Positions 33,494 to 42,589 of a stretch of 64,000 nt of DNA are shown piece after piece. A model generated the notes under the pieces. The model was not told the origin of the DNA. It did not search any database and saw only the letters and a program-made list of their open reading frames with translations. Positions within the stretch are counted from its first letter, which is position 1; the number at the start of each line of letters is the position of its first letter. A program made the translations under genes and the position numbers. This DNA comes from CAYNWK01 sp964400875. GTDB lineage: Bacteria > Chloroflexota > Anaerolineae > Anaerolineales > UBA4823. The DNA is taken from the NCBI GenBank assembly GCA_964400875.1, contig CAYNWK010000005.1:17784-81783 (forward strand), in the 5' to 3' direction.

Positions 33494-34208
33494 GAACGTT
33501 TTCCTCTAGCGCAAGCGCGTCTGGCGCGGCGCCATCGATGATCTTCCCGTCGTGCAGGCGGATGCTGCGGTGAGCGGCTGCGATCACGGCGGGATCGTGG
33601 GAGACGATGATGATTGTGCGGCCTTGCTCGTTGAGCTGGGCCAGGAGCTGCATGACTTCTCCACCTGAATGGCTGTCCAGGTTGCCGGTGGGTTCGTCCG
33701 CCAACAGGATGGAGGGGTCGTTGACCAGCGCGCGCGCCAGCGCAACCCGCTGCTGTTGGCCTCCGGAGAGCTCGGTAGGGCGGTGGTTGGTTCGATCGGC
33801 CAGCCCAACTTCAGCCAGCAGATCTCGCGCCCGCTGCTGGCGTTGGTTGGCGTTGGAATTCGAAAATAAAAGAGGAAATTCGACATTTTCCAGGGCGGTC
33901 ATGGTTGGGATCAAGTTGAACATCTGGAAAACAAACCCGATAGTCTGCTGCCGGTAGAGGGCTAATCCATCTTCATCGAGCGCAGTGATATCCTTCTCTC
34001 GCACGTAGATATTCCCGCTGGAGGGACGATCGAGGCCGCCCAGTAGGTACAAGAGCGTAGATTTTCCGGAGCCGGAAGGACCGGAAACGCCCAGAAATTC
34101 TCCGGCTTCGACCGTCAGGCTGAGTCCGTCCAGGGCAAGGACTTCTTCAGCGCCCATCTGAAAATGGCGGTGCAGGTTATCGATGCGGATCAGTGGGCGG
34201 GTTGGCAT
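33486..34208 (-). CDS. ABC transporter ATP-binding protein (MacB/LolD type)
   Basis: 240-residue nucleotide-binding subunit: Walker A GPSGSGKST, signature LSGGQQQR, Walker B LLADEPTGNLD, H-loop VSHD. It groups by eye with the LolD/MacB exporters that pair with FtsX-type permeases. It comes between the Yip1-like gene (8 bases upstream) and the secreted TIG/CARDB protein (8-base overlap). The permease with which it works is separated by that one gene. Confidence 0.94.
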   Translation of the reverse strand: MPTRPLIRIDNLHRHFQMGAEEVLALDGLSLTVEAGEFLGVSGPSGSGKSTLLYLLGGLDRPSSGNIYVREKDITALDEDGLALYRQQTIGFVFQMFNLIPTMTALENVEFPLLFSNSNANQRQQRARDLLAEVGLADRTNHRPTELSGGQQQRVALARALVNDPSILLADEPTGNLDSHSGGEVMQLLAQLNEQGRTIIIVSHDPAVIAAAHRSIRLHDGKIIDGAAPDALALEENVHA

Positions 34209-34216
34209 ACGAAAGC

Positions 34217-35008
34217 TTAAAAGGACTGGCCGAGGGCGAATCCGGAGAATAGAGCAGGGATCAGCCCGATAATCGTCAAACCGATCCAGATGCCGAGGGT
34301 GATGAAGCTCGCTTTCCGCCTCGATATGCGCGCGGTGATGGCGACGCCGAAGATCAGCAGGATCAGGTTCCAGATCAGAAAAAGGTCGATGTTCGACAGG
34401 ATGGAACTCAGTACCAGCTGTCCCGTACTAGGAGGCGCAGCCAGGATCTCGGAGACCGAACGCTGGTCGGCGATGAGCCCGGAAAGGCCGGGGTTGGTGA
34501 TACCCTCCCCGGTGAGCAGGATAAAACCGGACTGCAGCAGACCGCGAACGGCGAAGGGCAGCCAGCTCCAGATCACGGTGCGCCACATCTGCCCGAACTG
34601 GCTGTTGCCGCCCGCCATCGTACTGATCAGGTGCAAACCGCCAGCCCACACCAGCCAACCGATCCACAATGCAACCATCCTGAGAACGCTGGGAAAGACG
34701 ATGGTGAATAAAGGGTTTGTGGCAAACTGCGAGATCTGGCCCTCCATCTCAGGAGTGATGTTTGACCCGCTTTCGCCCTGGCTTTCCAGGCCTGCCTGGA
34801 CTGCTTCCCGGGCTTGCTGTGATGTGATCGGCGCAGCTGCGATGATTGGTAGGACCAGCGCCACCATGGTCAGGACGGCCATGAGTATCCAGCTGCGGTT
34901 GACGCGGATTGTGGTATTCTCGTACGTCCAGCGTGGACGGCGGATCATGCCCCAAAAAAGTGCGAAAAAATTCTGGCGGGGTTGAACCTGGGCTTCTATG
35001 TCGCTCAT
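34217..35008 (-). CDS. Yip1-domain membrane protein
   Basis: 263 residues with five predicted membrane helices (about 37-56, 104-132, 143-167, 201-222 and 230-260). The start FFALFWGMIRRPRWTYE is typical of bacterial Yip1-domain proteins, whose role is not known. ATG at 35008 is used; the frame extends 19 codons upstream without support. First gene of the ABC unit and therefore perhaps part of the exporter; a winged-helix regulator lies 99 bases upstream on the same strand. Confidence 0.8.
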   Translation of the reverse strand: MSDIEAQVQPRQNFFALFWGMIRRPRWTYENTTIRVNRSWILMAVLTMVALVLPIIAAAPITSQQAREAVQAGLESQGESGSNITPEMEGQISQFATNPLFTIVFPSVLRMVALWIGWLVWAGGLHLISTMAGGNSQFGQMWRTVIWSWLPFAVRGLLQSGFILLTGEGITNPGLSGLIADQRSVSEILAAPPSTGQLVLSSILSNIDLFLIWNLILLIFGVAITARISRRKASFITLGIWIGLTIIGLIPALFSGFALGQSF

Positions 35009-35106
35009 GGCATTCTCCTGTAACAAAACCCGATGGCAGTTTTTCACGGTCTGTGAGGCTGCCAACTGGGAATTATTTTACCTTAATTCTGTCGGCTGGC
35101 GACATA

Positions 35107-35421
35107 TCAAGTCGAAGTGGTAGTCTCAACGAACTGCTTGATTTGGTGGCGGTAATTTTCGAAGGCTTGGCGGCCTCGGTCCGTCAGCTGGCAAACCGTG
35201 AGCGGGATTTTTCCTTTGTACGTTTTCTCGATATCGACATATCCGGATTCCTCCAGTTTCGAAAGATGGGACGAGAGGTTTCCCCGGGTCAGACCAGTCT
35301 CTCGCTTGAGGTAAAGGAAGTCCGCGCTTTCTACCGTTGATAAGATAGCGACGATCATCAGGCGCGACGGCTCGTGGATTAGACGATCGACTTCAGCCAG
35401 GTCACGGATCTCATTGTTCAT
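35107..35421 (-). CDS. Winged-helix transcriptional regulator
   Basis: 104 residues of the ArsR/MarR-like HTH_34 group: HEPSRLMIVAILS, then LKRETGLTRGNLSSHLSKLE as the recognition helix and YKGKIPLTVCQLTDRGRQ as the wing. No effector domain. It overlaps the membrane protein gene upstream by 4 bases; regulators of this group are usually co-transcribed with a small membrane protein and control their own operon. The ABC exporter unit 99 bases downstream is a probable target, by position only. Confidence 0.9.
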   Translation of the reverse strand: MNNEIRDLAEVDRLIHEPSRLMIVAILSTVESADFLYLKRETGLTRGNLSSHLSKLEESGYVDIEKTYKGKIPLTVCQLTDRGRQAFENYRHQIKQFVETTTST

Positions 35422-36047
35422 TCTGTTTCGCTTTCGGAATGGTTCTCATTTTGTAGATAGAGGACCAATGTGGCGCCGCCGGAAACCAACAAGGCCAGGC
35501 CCATAACTCCGAAGAAAATTCCCATGCCGATGATGTCGCCGAGTTGCGCGATCGAAATTCCCGCGCCTAGGATAAAGGCGAAGGCTGCTAAGAGGTAATA
35601 GCGGAGCAAGCCGTTTAGATGCGCCTGGTAGAAGATGAAGCCGCCCACTGCCAGGCCTTCGATGAGCGGTATCCAGGCCATGGTGACCTGCTGTGTCCTG
35701 ATTAAGACCCAGGTGATTACCACAGCGACGAGTCCAGCCAAGACCCAGCTTAAATTGCGGGAGGATTTACTTGGTTTTTGGTAGCTGACATAACCACTGC
35801 GTGGGTAGGTGACATTCTCCTTGAGCTTGCGCAGAATCGGTCTGGCTACCCACGGCCCGCTGGCGATTGCCAGCATATTGGCAATACTGGCGATCAGCCT
35901 CCCCGCAGTTTGTGGTTCGGTCAGACCCTGGGCCAGGGAGAACAGGCCGATGATCACGAAGATGCAGCCGGTCACCAGTTCAGCCAAGCCGTCCTTATAC
36001 CAGTATCGGTAGGTACTCTTTTTAATCTCGTTGAGGTTCGTTTCCAT
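35418..36047 (-). CDS. Integral membrane protein paired with regulator
   Basis: 209 residues with probably six membrane helices; the first half has DGLAELVTGCIFVIIGLF and a cytosolic basic loop (RKLKENVTYPRSGY). Not assigned to a named family. ATG at 36047 has AGGTC upstream; the frame runs 27 codons further without purpose. First gene of a two-gene unit with the winged-helix regulator (4-base overlap), a common pairing in which the membrane protein may hold or sense a signal; this is inference. Confidence 0.75.
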   Translation of the reverse strand: METNLNEIKKSTYRYWYKDGLAELVTGCIFVIIGLFSLAQGLTEPQTAGRLIASIANMLAIASGPWVARPILRKLKENVTYPRSGYVSYQKPSKSSRNLSWVLAGLVAVVITWVLIRTQQVTMAWIPLIEGLAVGGFIFYQAHLNGLLRYYLLAAFAFILGAGISIAQLGDIIGMGIFFGVMGLALLVSGGATLVLYLQNENHSESETE

Positions 36048-36147
36048 AATAATTTGACCTCTCTTGTCGCAAATTAGTTTGTATCGCAAACTTGTTTGTA
36101 GATTATCAGATTTTGATTGGTTTGTCAAGACCTGACCAGGGATTAGA

Positions 36148-36184
36148 GGGGGTTATTGGCGGGCGCCGCCCGCCAATAACCCCC
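36148..36184. repeat. Perfect 17-bp GC-rich hairpin
   Basis: Arms 36148-36164 and 36168-36184 (GGGGGTTATTGGCGGGC and its exact complement) around GCC. It sits in the divergent space upstream of both the 36047 gene and the 36307 gene, so it ends neither transcript. The core GGCGGGC is shared with the hairpin at 5664. Confidence 0.7.
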
Positions 36185-36237
36185 ATTCCTACTCATTCCG
36201 CAGAGATACCTAAAATGCTCACAGGTATAATATTCTT

Positions 36238-36280
36238 GGGACTTACGCACTCGAGGGAAGAAAGGGGGGTGTTTGGGCTG
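36238..36280. repeat. Half copy B of the MITE/REP-like element
   Basis: GGGACTTACGCACTCGAGGG continuing to GGTGTTTGGGC matches the left half of the repeat family; the right half of the palindrome is missing and the DNA runs straight into the leader of the SDR gene, whose ribosome site (GAGGAG) follows 15 bases later. Confidence 0.6.
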
Positions 36281-36306
36281 CGTATAGCCACTTTGAGGAG
36301 CTATGC

Positions 36307-37107
36307 ATGTCGCAGCGTGAGATCATGATCATCACCGGCGCATCGTCCGGAATCGGGGCAGCGACTGCCCGACTATTCGGCCGGGAGGGTTACCCGGTCG
36401 TGCTGGCGGCGCGGCGAGTCGAAAGGTTGGAGGCCCTCGCTAAGGAGATCACTGCCTCCGGGGGTGAAGCCTGGCCGGTCTCCACGGACGTGACCCGAAT
36501 GGCCGATATTGAGAATCTGGTCGCGGCCACGCTGGAACGTTATGGTCGGATCGATATACTATTTAACAACGCCGGTTTTGGACGCCTGGGCTGGCTGGAA
36601 ACCCTCGATCCGGAAGGGGACATTGCCGCCCAGATCCAGGTTAACCTGATCGGGTTAGCGCAAATGACCCGCGCGGTGCTGCCTCACATGATCGAGCAGC
36701 GTTCAGGCCATGTGATCAACATGGCCTCCATGGCGGGCTGGCTGGCAACGCCGACATACAGCATTTATGCAGCCGGGAAGTTCGGCGTGCGCGGCTTCAC
36801 CGAAGCGCTCCGGCGCGAGGTGAGGGTATGGGGTATCCACGTCTCAGGGATTTATCCAGGCGGGGTGAAGACGGAATTTTCCGAGAAAACTGGCGCGCAA
36901 CGCAGGACCGGGGTTACGACTCCACCGGCGCTGCGCCTGAGCGCTGACCAGGTCGCCCGGGCGGTGCTCGGCCTGCACAAGCGGCCCCGGCGCGCCTTGA
37001 TCATCCCCTGGCCGATGCGCCTGGCTGCCTGGATTAATTTCCTGGCGCCGGGCGTGGTCGATTGGGTGATCGAACAGCGTTTCGTGCGCCGTGAGCGAGA
37101 CGTCTGA
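36307..37107 (+). CDS. Short-chain dehydrogenase/reductase
   Basis: 266-residue classical SDR: TGASSGIG (residues 10-17) binds NAD(P), NNAG is conserved, and the catalytic Tyr and Lys are in YAAGK with Ser in MASMAGW. The C-terminal extension (after about residue 220) is hydrophobic and Arg-rich, as in SDRs that touch the membrane. Substrate cannot be read from sequence. ATG at 36307 is preceded by GAGGAG; a nearby ATG at 36303 is out of frame. Confidence 0.9.
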   Translation: MSQREIMIITGASSGIGAATARLFGREGYPVVLAARRVERLEALAKEITASGGEAWPVSTDVTRMADIENLVAATLERYGRIDILFNNAGFGRLGWLETLDPEGDIAAQIQVNLIGLAQMTRAVLPHMIEQRSGHVINMASMAGWLATPTYSIYAAGKFGVRGFTEALRREVRVWGIHVSGIYPGGVKTEFSEKTGAQRRTGVTTPPALRLSADQVARAVLGLHKRPRRALIIPWPMRLAAWINFLAPGVVDWVIEQRFVRRERDV

Positions 37108-37147
37108 CGGAATAACTGCCCTCTTACCACGATTTTGAGGCTCTCAA

Positions 37148-37813
37148 ATGTCTAAATCCAACTTCGATATCGACGAGGTGATGGCGCGAGTGCAAAAGGC
37201 TGTGCAGCCATTTCCAAAAGCAGCGTTATTCGAGTTAGCCGAAGAAGGGTACACTTCGCCTTTTGAAATTTTGGTCGCTTGCATGATTTCAATCCGCACC
37301 CGCGACGAAGTGACCCTGCCGACTGCCAGACAGCTGTTCGAACGCGCCCGGACTCCAAAGGAAATCGTTGAGCTCGATGAGGCGATGATCGACGAGTTAA
37401 TCGGATCCTGCTCTTTTCACGAAAGGAAAGCGAGACAGATCCACACCCTCGCCGGCCGGATAGTTGAAGAGTATCACGGTCGATCACCTTGCACCGCCGA
37501 GGAATTGACCGATTTTTCCGGCGTGGGAGTCAAATGCGCTAACCTGGTCTTGGGCATCGCCTGTGATCAGCCCCGGGTTAGCGTGGACGTTCACGTCCAC
37601 CGTGTGACGAACCGGTGGGGTTATGTTGAAACCGGTTCCCCTGAGACGACGAACCAGGTGCTGGAAGGGAAACTGCCGAAAAAGTACTGGGTGACGATCA
37701 ACAGGGTCCTGGTGCCTTTTGGCAAACACATTTGCACCGGGCGCAGGCCGTATTGTTCCACCTGCCCGGTTTGGGAAATGTGCGCACAAGCAGGCGTGAA
37801 GGATCCGCGTTGA
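37148..37813 (+). CDS. nth: Endonuclease III
   Basis: 221-residue DNA glycosylase/AP lyase that removes oxidised pyrimidines. The helix-hairpin-helix FSGVGVKCANLVLG holds Lys129; Asp147 (VDVHVHR) is 18 residues on, as K120/D138 are in E. coli. The 4Fe-4S loop C-X6-C-X2-C-X5-C is complete at the C-terminus. It follows the SDR gene by 40 bases. A palindrome (37844-37857) follows its stop. Confidence 0.95.
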   Translation: MSKSNFDIDEVMARVQKAVQPFPKAALFELAEEGYTSPFEILVACMISIRTRDEVTLPTARQLFERARTPKEIVELDEAMIDELIGSCSFHERKARQIHTLAGRIVEEYHGRSPCTAEELTDFSGVGVKCANLVLGIACDQPRVSVDVHVHRVTNRWGYVETGSPETTNQVLEGKLPKKYWVTINRVLVPFGKHICTGRRPYCSTCPVWEMCAQAGVKDPR

Positions 37814-37843
37814 GAGATCGGGCGGTACCTGGAAATAATAAAA

Positions 37844-37857
37844 GCCCGGCGCCGGGC
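37844..37857. terminator. GC palindrome after nth
   Basis: GCCCGGCGCCGGGC lies between the convergent ends of nth (+) and the coiled-coil gene (-). With no T-tract and no loop it is only a possible transcript end. Confidence 0.4.
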
Positions 37858-37935
37858 AGCAGTGCAAGACTGCCTACCTAAACGGTGCCGGACGTTTCTG
37901 GATCGAAATTGCGAGGATGCTTAGAATCTAAGCGG

Positions 37936-38439
37936 CTATTCTGCAATCTCCGCTTGTTCTTGCGGTGGTTCTTCTTGCGGTTGGGCCATGAGAGTTTGTT
38001 GTTCTTGCAGGGTTATGATCCCGTTGCGAACCTGATTCAGATAGCGCTGCAGTTCTGCTTCCAGGTTCATCAACGTCTCGACCACGTATTGATCGGCTTC
38101 CTGGCGGGTGATCTCTGCGTCTGCATGGCCTTGAGCAACGATTTGTTCGGCGCGCGATTGGGCGGACTGTACGATGGAATCGCGTTCCGTCAGCGTATCG
38201 CTCTTATCTCGGGCCAGGTTAATGGTGCGATTAGCCTCTTCCTGCGCCTGAGCGAGCAGGCGATCGCGCTGGGCGAGGATTTGTTGGGATTTCTTCACCT
38301 CTTCCGGGATCGCCACACGCATCTGATCGATCAGATCCAGCATGCGGTCCTCATCTACGACGACGTTATGGGTAAAGGGGATTGGCCGGCTCTCGTTGAA
38401 TAATTCTTCTAAGCGGTCAATCAGGTGCAGGATGTCCAT
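37936..38439 (-). CDS. Coiled-coil DivIVA/ATPase-like conserved protein
   Basis: 167 residues, largely alpha-helical, acidic. The first 60 residues (MDILHLIDRLEELFNESRPI, VVVDEDRMLDLIDQMRVAIP) are conserved in a small family often annotated as 'ATPase' or DivIVA-like; the rest is a long coiled coil ending in a Pro/Gln/Glu-rich tail. No ATP-binding motif is seen, so 'ATPase' would be a misnomer. It is next to coaD on the same strand, a linkage seen in other Gram-positive-like genomes. A structural or septal role is only a guess. Confidence 0.72.
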   Translation of the reverse strand: MDILHLIDRLEELFNESRPIPFTHNVVVDEDRMLDLIDQMRVAIPEEVKKSQQILAQRDRLLAQAQEEANRTINLARDKSDTLTERDSIVQSAQSRAEQIVAQGHADAEITRQEADQYVVETLMNLEAELQRYLNQVRNGIITLQEQQTLMAQPQEEPPQEQAEIAE

Positions 38440-38600
38440 AAATTTCCTCCGCAGACAGGGCGATGAACCTCAAGCGCAGCTCTAAAGGAGCTGGGCTGAC
38501 GTGATCCATCTTACTTAAGTAATCTGCTTCTCTCCATCTTATCATCGAGTGGGCGGCTTGTCTATCCGCTCGCGCTCTCCTTGGACTCTGGTCATTACTT

Positions 38601-39125
38601 TCAATCGCGCATCGAAGTCGTGGGTACGATCTGCTGACCGTCGCCTAATTCCCGGAAGCGAGTACGCAGCGCCGTTTCCACGTGTTGGGGTACCATGCTG
38701 CTCACGTCGCCGTTCAACGAGGCGATCTCCCGGACGGTTGACCCGGAAAGAAAAGTGTGCTCTTCGTTGGTGATCAACGCGACCGTCTCAATTTCAGGTG
38801 AGAGACGGCGGTTAGCCAGCGCCATGCGGAATTCGTATTCAAAATCAGAGAACACGCGCAGGCCGCGCACGATGACCTGCACGCCGATCTCTTCACAAAA
38901 CTCCACTAGCAACCCGTTAAATCCCATCACCTTGATCTTGGCGGCATGGTTGAATGCCTCTTCCGCCAGAGAAATGCGTTCCTCGGGCGAGAATAGCAAG
39001 GTTTTCAAGGGGCGGTCGTAAACCGCGATAACCACCTCATCGAACAGTCGCGCGGCGCGTTTGGCGATGGCGATATGCCCAAAGTGAATCGGATCGAATG
39101 TGCCGGGATAAACAGCTCGGACCAT
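38601..39125 (-). CDS. coaD: Phosphopantetheine adenylyltransferase
   Basis: 174-residue enzyme of coenzyme A synthesis (4'-phosphopantetheine + ATP to dephospho-CoA). The nucleotidyltransferase H-x-G-H motif is H14-F-G-H17 in YPGTFDPIHFGH, and the C-terminal motif is SGSTVRE. ATG at 39125 is preferred; the longer frame adds 10 unrelated residues. Between recG (51 bases upstream) and the coiled-coil gene, all minus strand. Confidence 0.95.
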   Translation of the reverse strand: MVRAVYPGTFDPIHFGHIAIAKRAARLFDEVVIAVYDRPLKTLLFSPEERISLAEEAFNHAAKIKVMGFNGLLVEFCEEIGVQVIVRGLRVFSDFEYEFRMALANRRLSPEIETVALITNEEHTFLSGSTVREIASLNGDVSSMVPQHVETALRTRFRELGDGQQIVPTTSMRD

Positions 39126-39175
39126 ATTTCCTTCTCTCAATGAACTTCGGTGCAATATTTAAGCCAACTAAACGT

Positions 39176-41716
39176 TCAGCTGACATCCCCACCGTCGCCC
39201 CAGGTACGATCGAGCATTGTGACCAGGTGCTGGTGTTCCGGTAAGGAAAAATCAGGATCTTGCTCGAAAAAAGCCTTGGCAAAGTGGCGGGCTTTTTCGA
39301 TCAGGCGCACATTCGCCAGGTTGGCGAATTGCAGTCCTGCATAACCCGACTGCCGGGTGCCTAAGAATTCACCCGGGCCGCGTTGCTCCAGGTCCCGCTC
39401 GGCGAGAACAAATCCATCGTTGGTTTCGGCCATGGCAGCCAGGCGTTCGTTTTCCACGGCGTCACGGGATTCGGGGATCAGCAAGCAGTAGGATTTTTCG
39501 CTGCTGCGTCCAACACGCCCACGAAACTGGTGCAATTGGGCCAGCCCAAACCGGTTGGCGCCTTCGACCAGCATAACCGTGGCGTTGGGGATATCCACGC
39601 CAACTTCCACCACTGAAGTCGACACCAGGATGTGGTCATCACCATCCCGAAATCTGCCCATCACCTCTTCTTTTTCATCCGGGCGCAGGCGCCCATGCAG
39701 CAAGCCCAGGCGCAGCTCCGGGAAAATTTCTTCCTGCAACCGTTGGTATTCTTCAACGGCCGCCTTGGATTCGCTCTTGTCGCTTTCCTCGACCAGCGGG
39801 TAGATGATGAAAGCCTGGTGTCCTTCTTCAACCTGGCTGCGGATAAGCGAGTAAGCCCGCTCGCGCTCCAGGGGGGTGAGCACGTATGTAGCCACTTCCT
39901 GCCGTCCGGGCGGCATCTCATCCATCACCGAAAGGTCCAGGTCACCGTACACGGTTAGAGCGAGGGAGCGCGGGATCGGTGTGGCGGTCATGACCAGCAG
40001 GTGGGGGCTTTCCCCTTTCTGGCGGAGAGCAGCGCGCTGTTCGACCCCGAAGCGGTGCTGTTCATCAACGATAACCAGCTCCAGGTTGGCGAAGATCACC
40101 GGATCCTCGATTAAGGCGTGGGTGCCGACGACAAGTTTGATCTCGCCCGAGGCCAAACCTTCACGGATGCTCTCTTTTTCAGCTTCTGGGGTTGAACCGA
40201 TCAGTAAACGAATTTGTTCTTCCCTGATGATGCCGCCTTCTTCAGCCAGTAAATGCCTCAGACTCTTGAAATGCTGTTCGGCCAGGATGCTGGTAGGAGC
40301 CATCAAGGCGGACTGCGCCTGGTGATGGGCTACGATGGCAATCCCCAGCGCAGCGATGATCGTCTTACCCGATCCAACGTCGCCTTGAAGCAAGCGGTTC
40401 ATTGGCTGACCGCTGGCGAGATCGATGCGCAGGTCGGTCAAGGCGTCGATTTGCGCCTGTGTCAGGGTAAACGGTAAGCGGGAGATTTGTTCTGCCAGCC
40501 ATTCTGCACTGACTTCGAACTGACGGGCATCGCGTTCCTGCCAGGCTTGCTTCTGACGTAGCATGCCAAGCTGGAGCAGGAAGATCTCGTCGAATGCCAG
40601 ACGGTGTCGGCCGGACTTGAGCAGCTCCCACGAATCGGGGAAATGGCACTGCAGGATGGCATTGGGCAGATCAAGCAGCTCGGCAGCCCGGATTAAGCTG
40701 TTCGGTAATGGATCTGCGACGCGCGGCGCCCAATATGTGACCACCTGGTTCATCGTCTTCCGCAGCCAGCGTTGGGTAATATTGGCCGTGAGCGGATATA
40801 CCGGCACGATGCGGTTGGTATGCAAGCTCTGCTGATCCAACAGCTCCATCTCGGGGTTGTTCATCACCTTGCGCCCGAGGTATTGCTCGATCTTCCCGGA
40901 AAGTACTATCTGCAGGTCGCGCCTCAAGCGCCGGGCGAGCCAGGGTTGGTTAAACCAGGTTACGCGCAGCGCCCCGCTGCCGTCCGTGACGACAACTTCC
41001 GTGAGGGATAATTTTCCATTCTGGACTTTGCGATTGTTGATGTTCTTGACGCTGGCGATCACGGTGACTTCTTCACCATATTCCAGACGATTGATGGGCA
41101 TCAGTTGGGTGTAATCATCGTAACGGCGAGGGAAAAAATAGAGCATGTCCCCCAACGATTTTAAACCCAGCCGGCCGAGGGTCTCGGCGAGTTTCGGGCC
41201 AATGCCGGAGATCACCGTCACCGGCGCATTCAATGCGGCCGGCGGCCCGGTTGGAGCCTCGACTGGCGTCTCTGAAGCGGTTTCCGGCGCGGTATGTTCC
41301 GCCGTATCCGATGGTTCCGGTTTAGGAGGGGGCGCAGGTGGTTCCACTTGCAGAGTCGGTTCGGGGAGGGTAGCTTCAGCAGACGGCTGAGGCGTTTCCA
41401 CAGGCGGCGCGGTTTCCGCGTCAGGGCCAGGCGCTTCGGCTTGGCCGACCAGTTGGCCGGTTTCGCTCAAGCGGTGCTTGATGCGGCGCCACAACCCTTG
41501 CAGCGCTTCCTGTCGGGAGGAGGCGCTCAAACGGGGATAATCTCGCAGGCGAATATCAACTGCTTCGATTAAGTCCTCGGGCAGACCATCGACACGCGCT
41601 TCGGCCTCCCAAGGCTCCAGCATTTGTTCCAGACCCCCTACGACGGCCCGGTTATCATAACCTCGTTCGGACTCAAGTTTAAAGATTTTTTGCAATTTTT
41701 CGAGAGAGGGCTTCAT
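39176..41716 (-). CDS. recG: ATP-dependent DNA helicase RecG with long N-terminal extension
   Basis: 846 residues; E. coli RecG has 693. The first 175 residues are an extra region: a helical segment, then a Pro/Glu/Thr-rich linker (about 105-165). Then comes the wedge domain with ISGIGPKLAETLGRLG and the helicase motors: motif I GDVGSGKT, II VDEQHRFG, III TATPIPRS, VI QLHQFRGRVGRS. RecG remodels stalled replication forks and branched DNA. ATG 41716 begins the conserved MKPSLEKLQ. Follows degV by 25 bases; the order fakA-degV-recG recalls the Firmicute locus. Confidence 0.96.
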   Translation of the reverse strand: MKPSLEKLQKIFKLESERGYDNRAVVGGLEQMLEPWEAEARVDGLPEDLIEAVDIRLRDYPRLSASSRQEALQGLWRRIKHRLSETGQLVGQAEAPGPDAETAPPVETPQPSAEATLPEPTLQVEPPAPPPKPEPSDTAEHTAPETASETPVEAPTGPPAALNAPVTVISGIGPKLAETLGRLGLKSLGDMLYFFPRRYDDYTQLMPINRLEYGEEVTVIASVKNINNRKVQNGKLSLTEVVVTDGSGALRVTWFNQPWLARRLRRDLQIVLSGKIEQYLGRKVMNNPEMELLDQQSLHTNRIVPVYPLTANITQRWLRKTMNQVVTYWAPRVADPLPNSLIRAAELLDLPNAILQCHFPDSWELLKSGRHRLAFDEIFLLQLGMLRQKQAWQERDARQFEVSAEWLAEQISRLPFTLTQAQIDALTDLRIDLASGQPMNRLLQGDVGSGKTIIAALGIAIVAHHQAQSALMAPTSILAEQHFKSLRHLLAEEGGIIREEQIRLLIGSTPEAEKESIREGLASGEIKLVVGTHALIEDPVIFANLELVIVDEQHRFGVEQRAALRQKGESPHLLVMTATPIPRSLALTVYGDLDLSVMDEMPPGRQEVATYVLTPLERERAYSLIRSQVEEGHQAFIIYPLVEESDKSESKAAVEEYQRLQEEIFPELRLGLLHGRLRPDEKEEVMGRFRDGDDHILVSTSVVEVGVDIPNATVMLVEGANRFGLAQLHQFRGRVGRSSEKSYCLLIPESRDAVENERLAAMAETNDGFVLAERDLEQRGPGEFLGTRQSGYAGLQFANLANVRLIEKARHFAKAFFEQDPDFSLPEHQHLVTMLDRTWGDGGDVS

Positions 41717-41741
41717 TGATGGTATTGTACCAATTAACCTG

Positions 41742-42575
41742 TCACTCTTGCAACACCGCAGCAAATCCCAGCGCAGCCGGGCCTACATGAGTGCCGATTA
41801 CGGTGGTCGCGTTGACAATGAACGGCTCAGTATCCAACTCAGGAGAGGCCCTCCGTAAAAATTCCTCTGCATCCGCCTGTGCAGCCGTATGCAGCACTGC
41901 CAAACACGCCAAGGGGCCCAGTTTCTCGAGGTGTTCGAGCAGCCGCGCGATACCTTTTTTGCGGGTGCGCGCATCGCCAAGGCGTACGACCTCACCATCC
42001 TTGACTTCGATGAAAGGTTTGATGCGCAGCAGCACGCCCAGGCTGGCGCGCGCCCAGGAAATGCGTCCACTCCGGCGGATATATTCCAGGGTATCGATCA
42101 TGGCGATCAACCGGGTGTTTTGGCGTACCGCGCGTACCTTCTTCAGGACAGCCTCCAAATCCAGGCCTTCTTCCAGAGCCTCCGCAGCGGCCAACACCTG
42201 GAAGCCTAAGCCCATGCTGATCTGCAGGCTATCAATCACGTGCACACGCCCGCCGAATTCTTGGGCAGCCAACGAGGCGGCGTTTAATATCCCACTCAAT
42301 TTGCTGGAGGCGTGGATGGAAAGGATCTGTTCGATCCCTTGCTGAAAGAGAACCTCATACTGCTCCTGGTAACTTCCCGAGGAGGCCGTCGCCGTAGTTG
42401 GGAGCGACTCCAACTCCGGCAGCTGCTGGTAAAACGTTTCACGAGAAAAGGAAGCGTCGTCCAGGATGCTTTCCCCCTCGATGATCAAAACATTGGGGAT
42501 GATATGGATTGAATATCGCTCGACGAGTTCATAGGGCAGGTCGCAGGTGCTATCAGAGACCAAAGCGATGTTCAT
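41742..42575 (-). CDS. DegV-family fatty acid-binding protein (FakB-like)
   Basis: 277 residues. DegV/FakB proteins bind a fatty acid and present it to the kinase FakA. SDSTCDLP at the N-terminus, PTTATASSGSYQEQY in the lipid-contact loop, and SKLSGILNAASLAA are all family motifs. Next to the FakA-like gene (14 bases), so a working FakA-FakB pair for phosphorylation of exogenous or recycled fatty acids is a reasonable inference. Confidence 0.92.
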   Translation of the reverse strand: MNIALVSDSTCDLPYELVERYSIHIIPNVLIIEGESILDDASFSRETFYQQLPELESLPTTATASSGSYQEQYEVLFQQGIEQILSIHASSKLSGILNAASLAAQEFGGRVHVIDSLQISMGLGFQVLAAAEALEEGLDLEAVLKKVRAVRQNTRLIAMIDTLEYIRRSGRISWARASLGVLLRIKPFIEVKDGEVVRLGDARTRKKGIARLLEHLEKLGPLACLAVLHTAAQADAEEFLRRASPELDTEPFIVNATTVIGTHVGPAALGFAAVLQE

Positions 42576-42589
42576 GCTGATCTGGTGGG

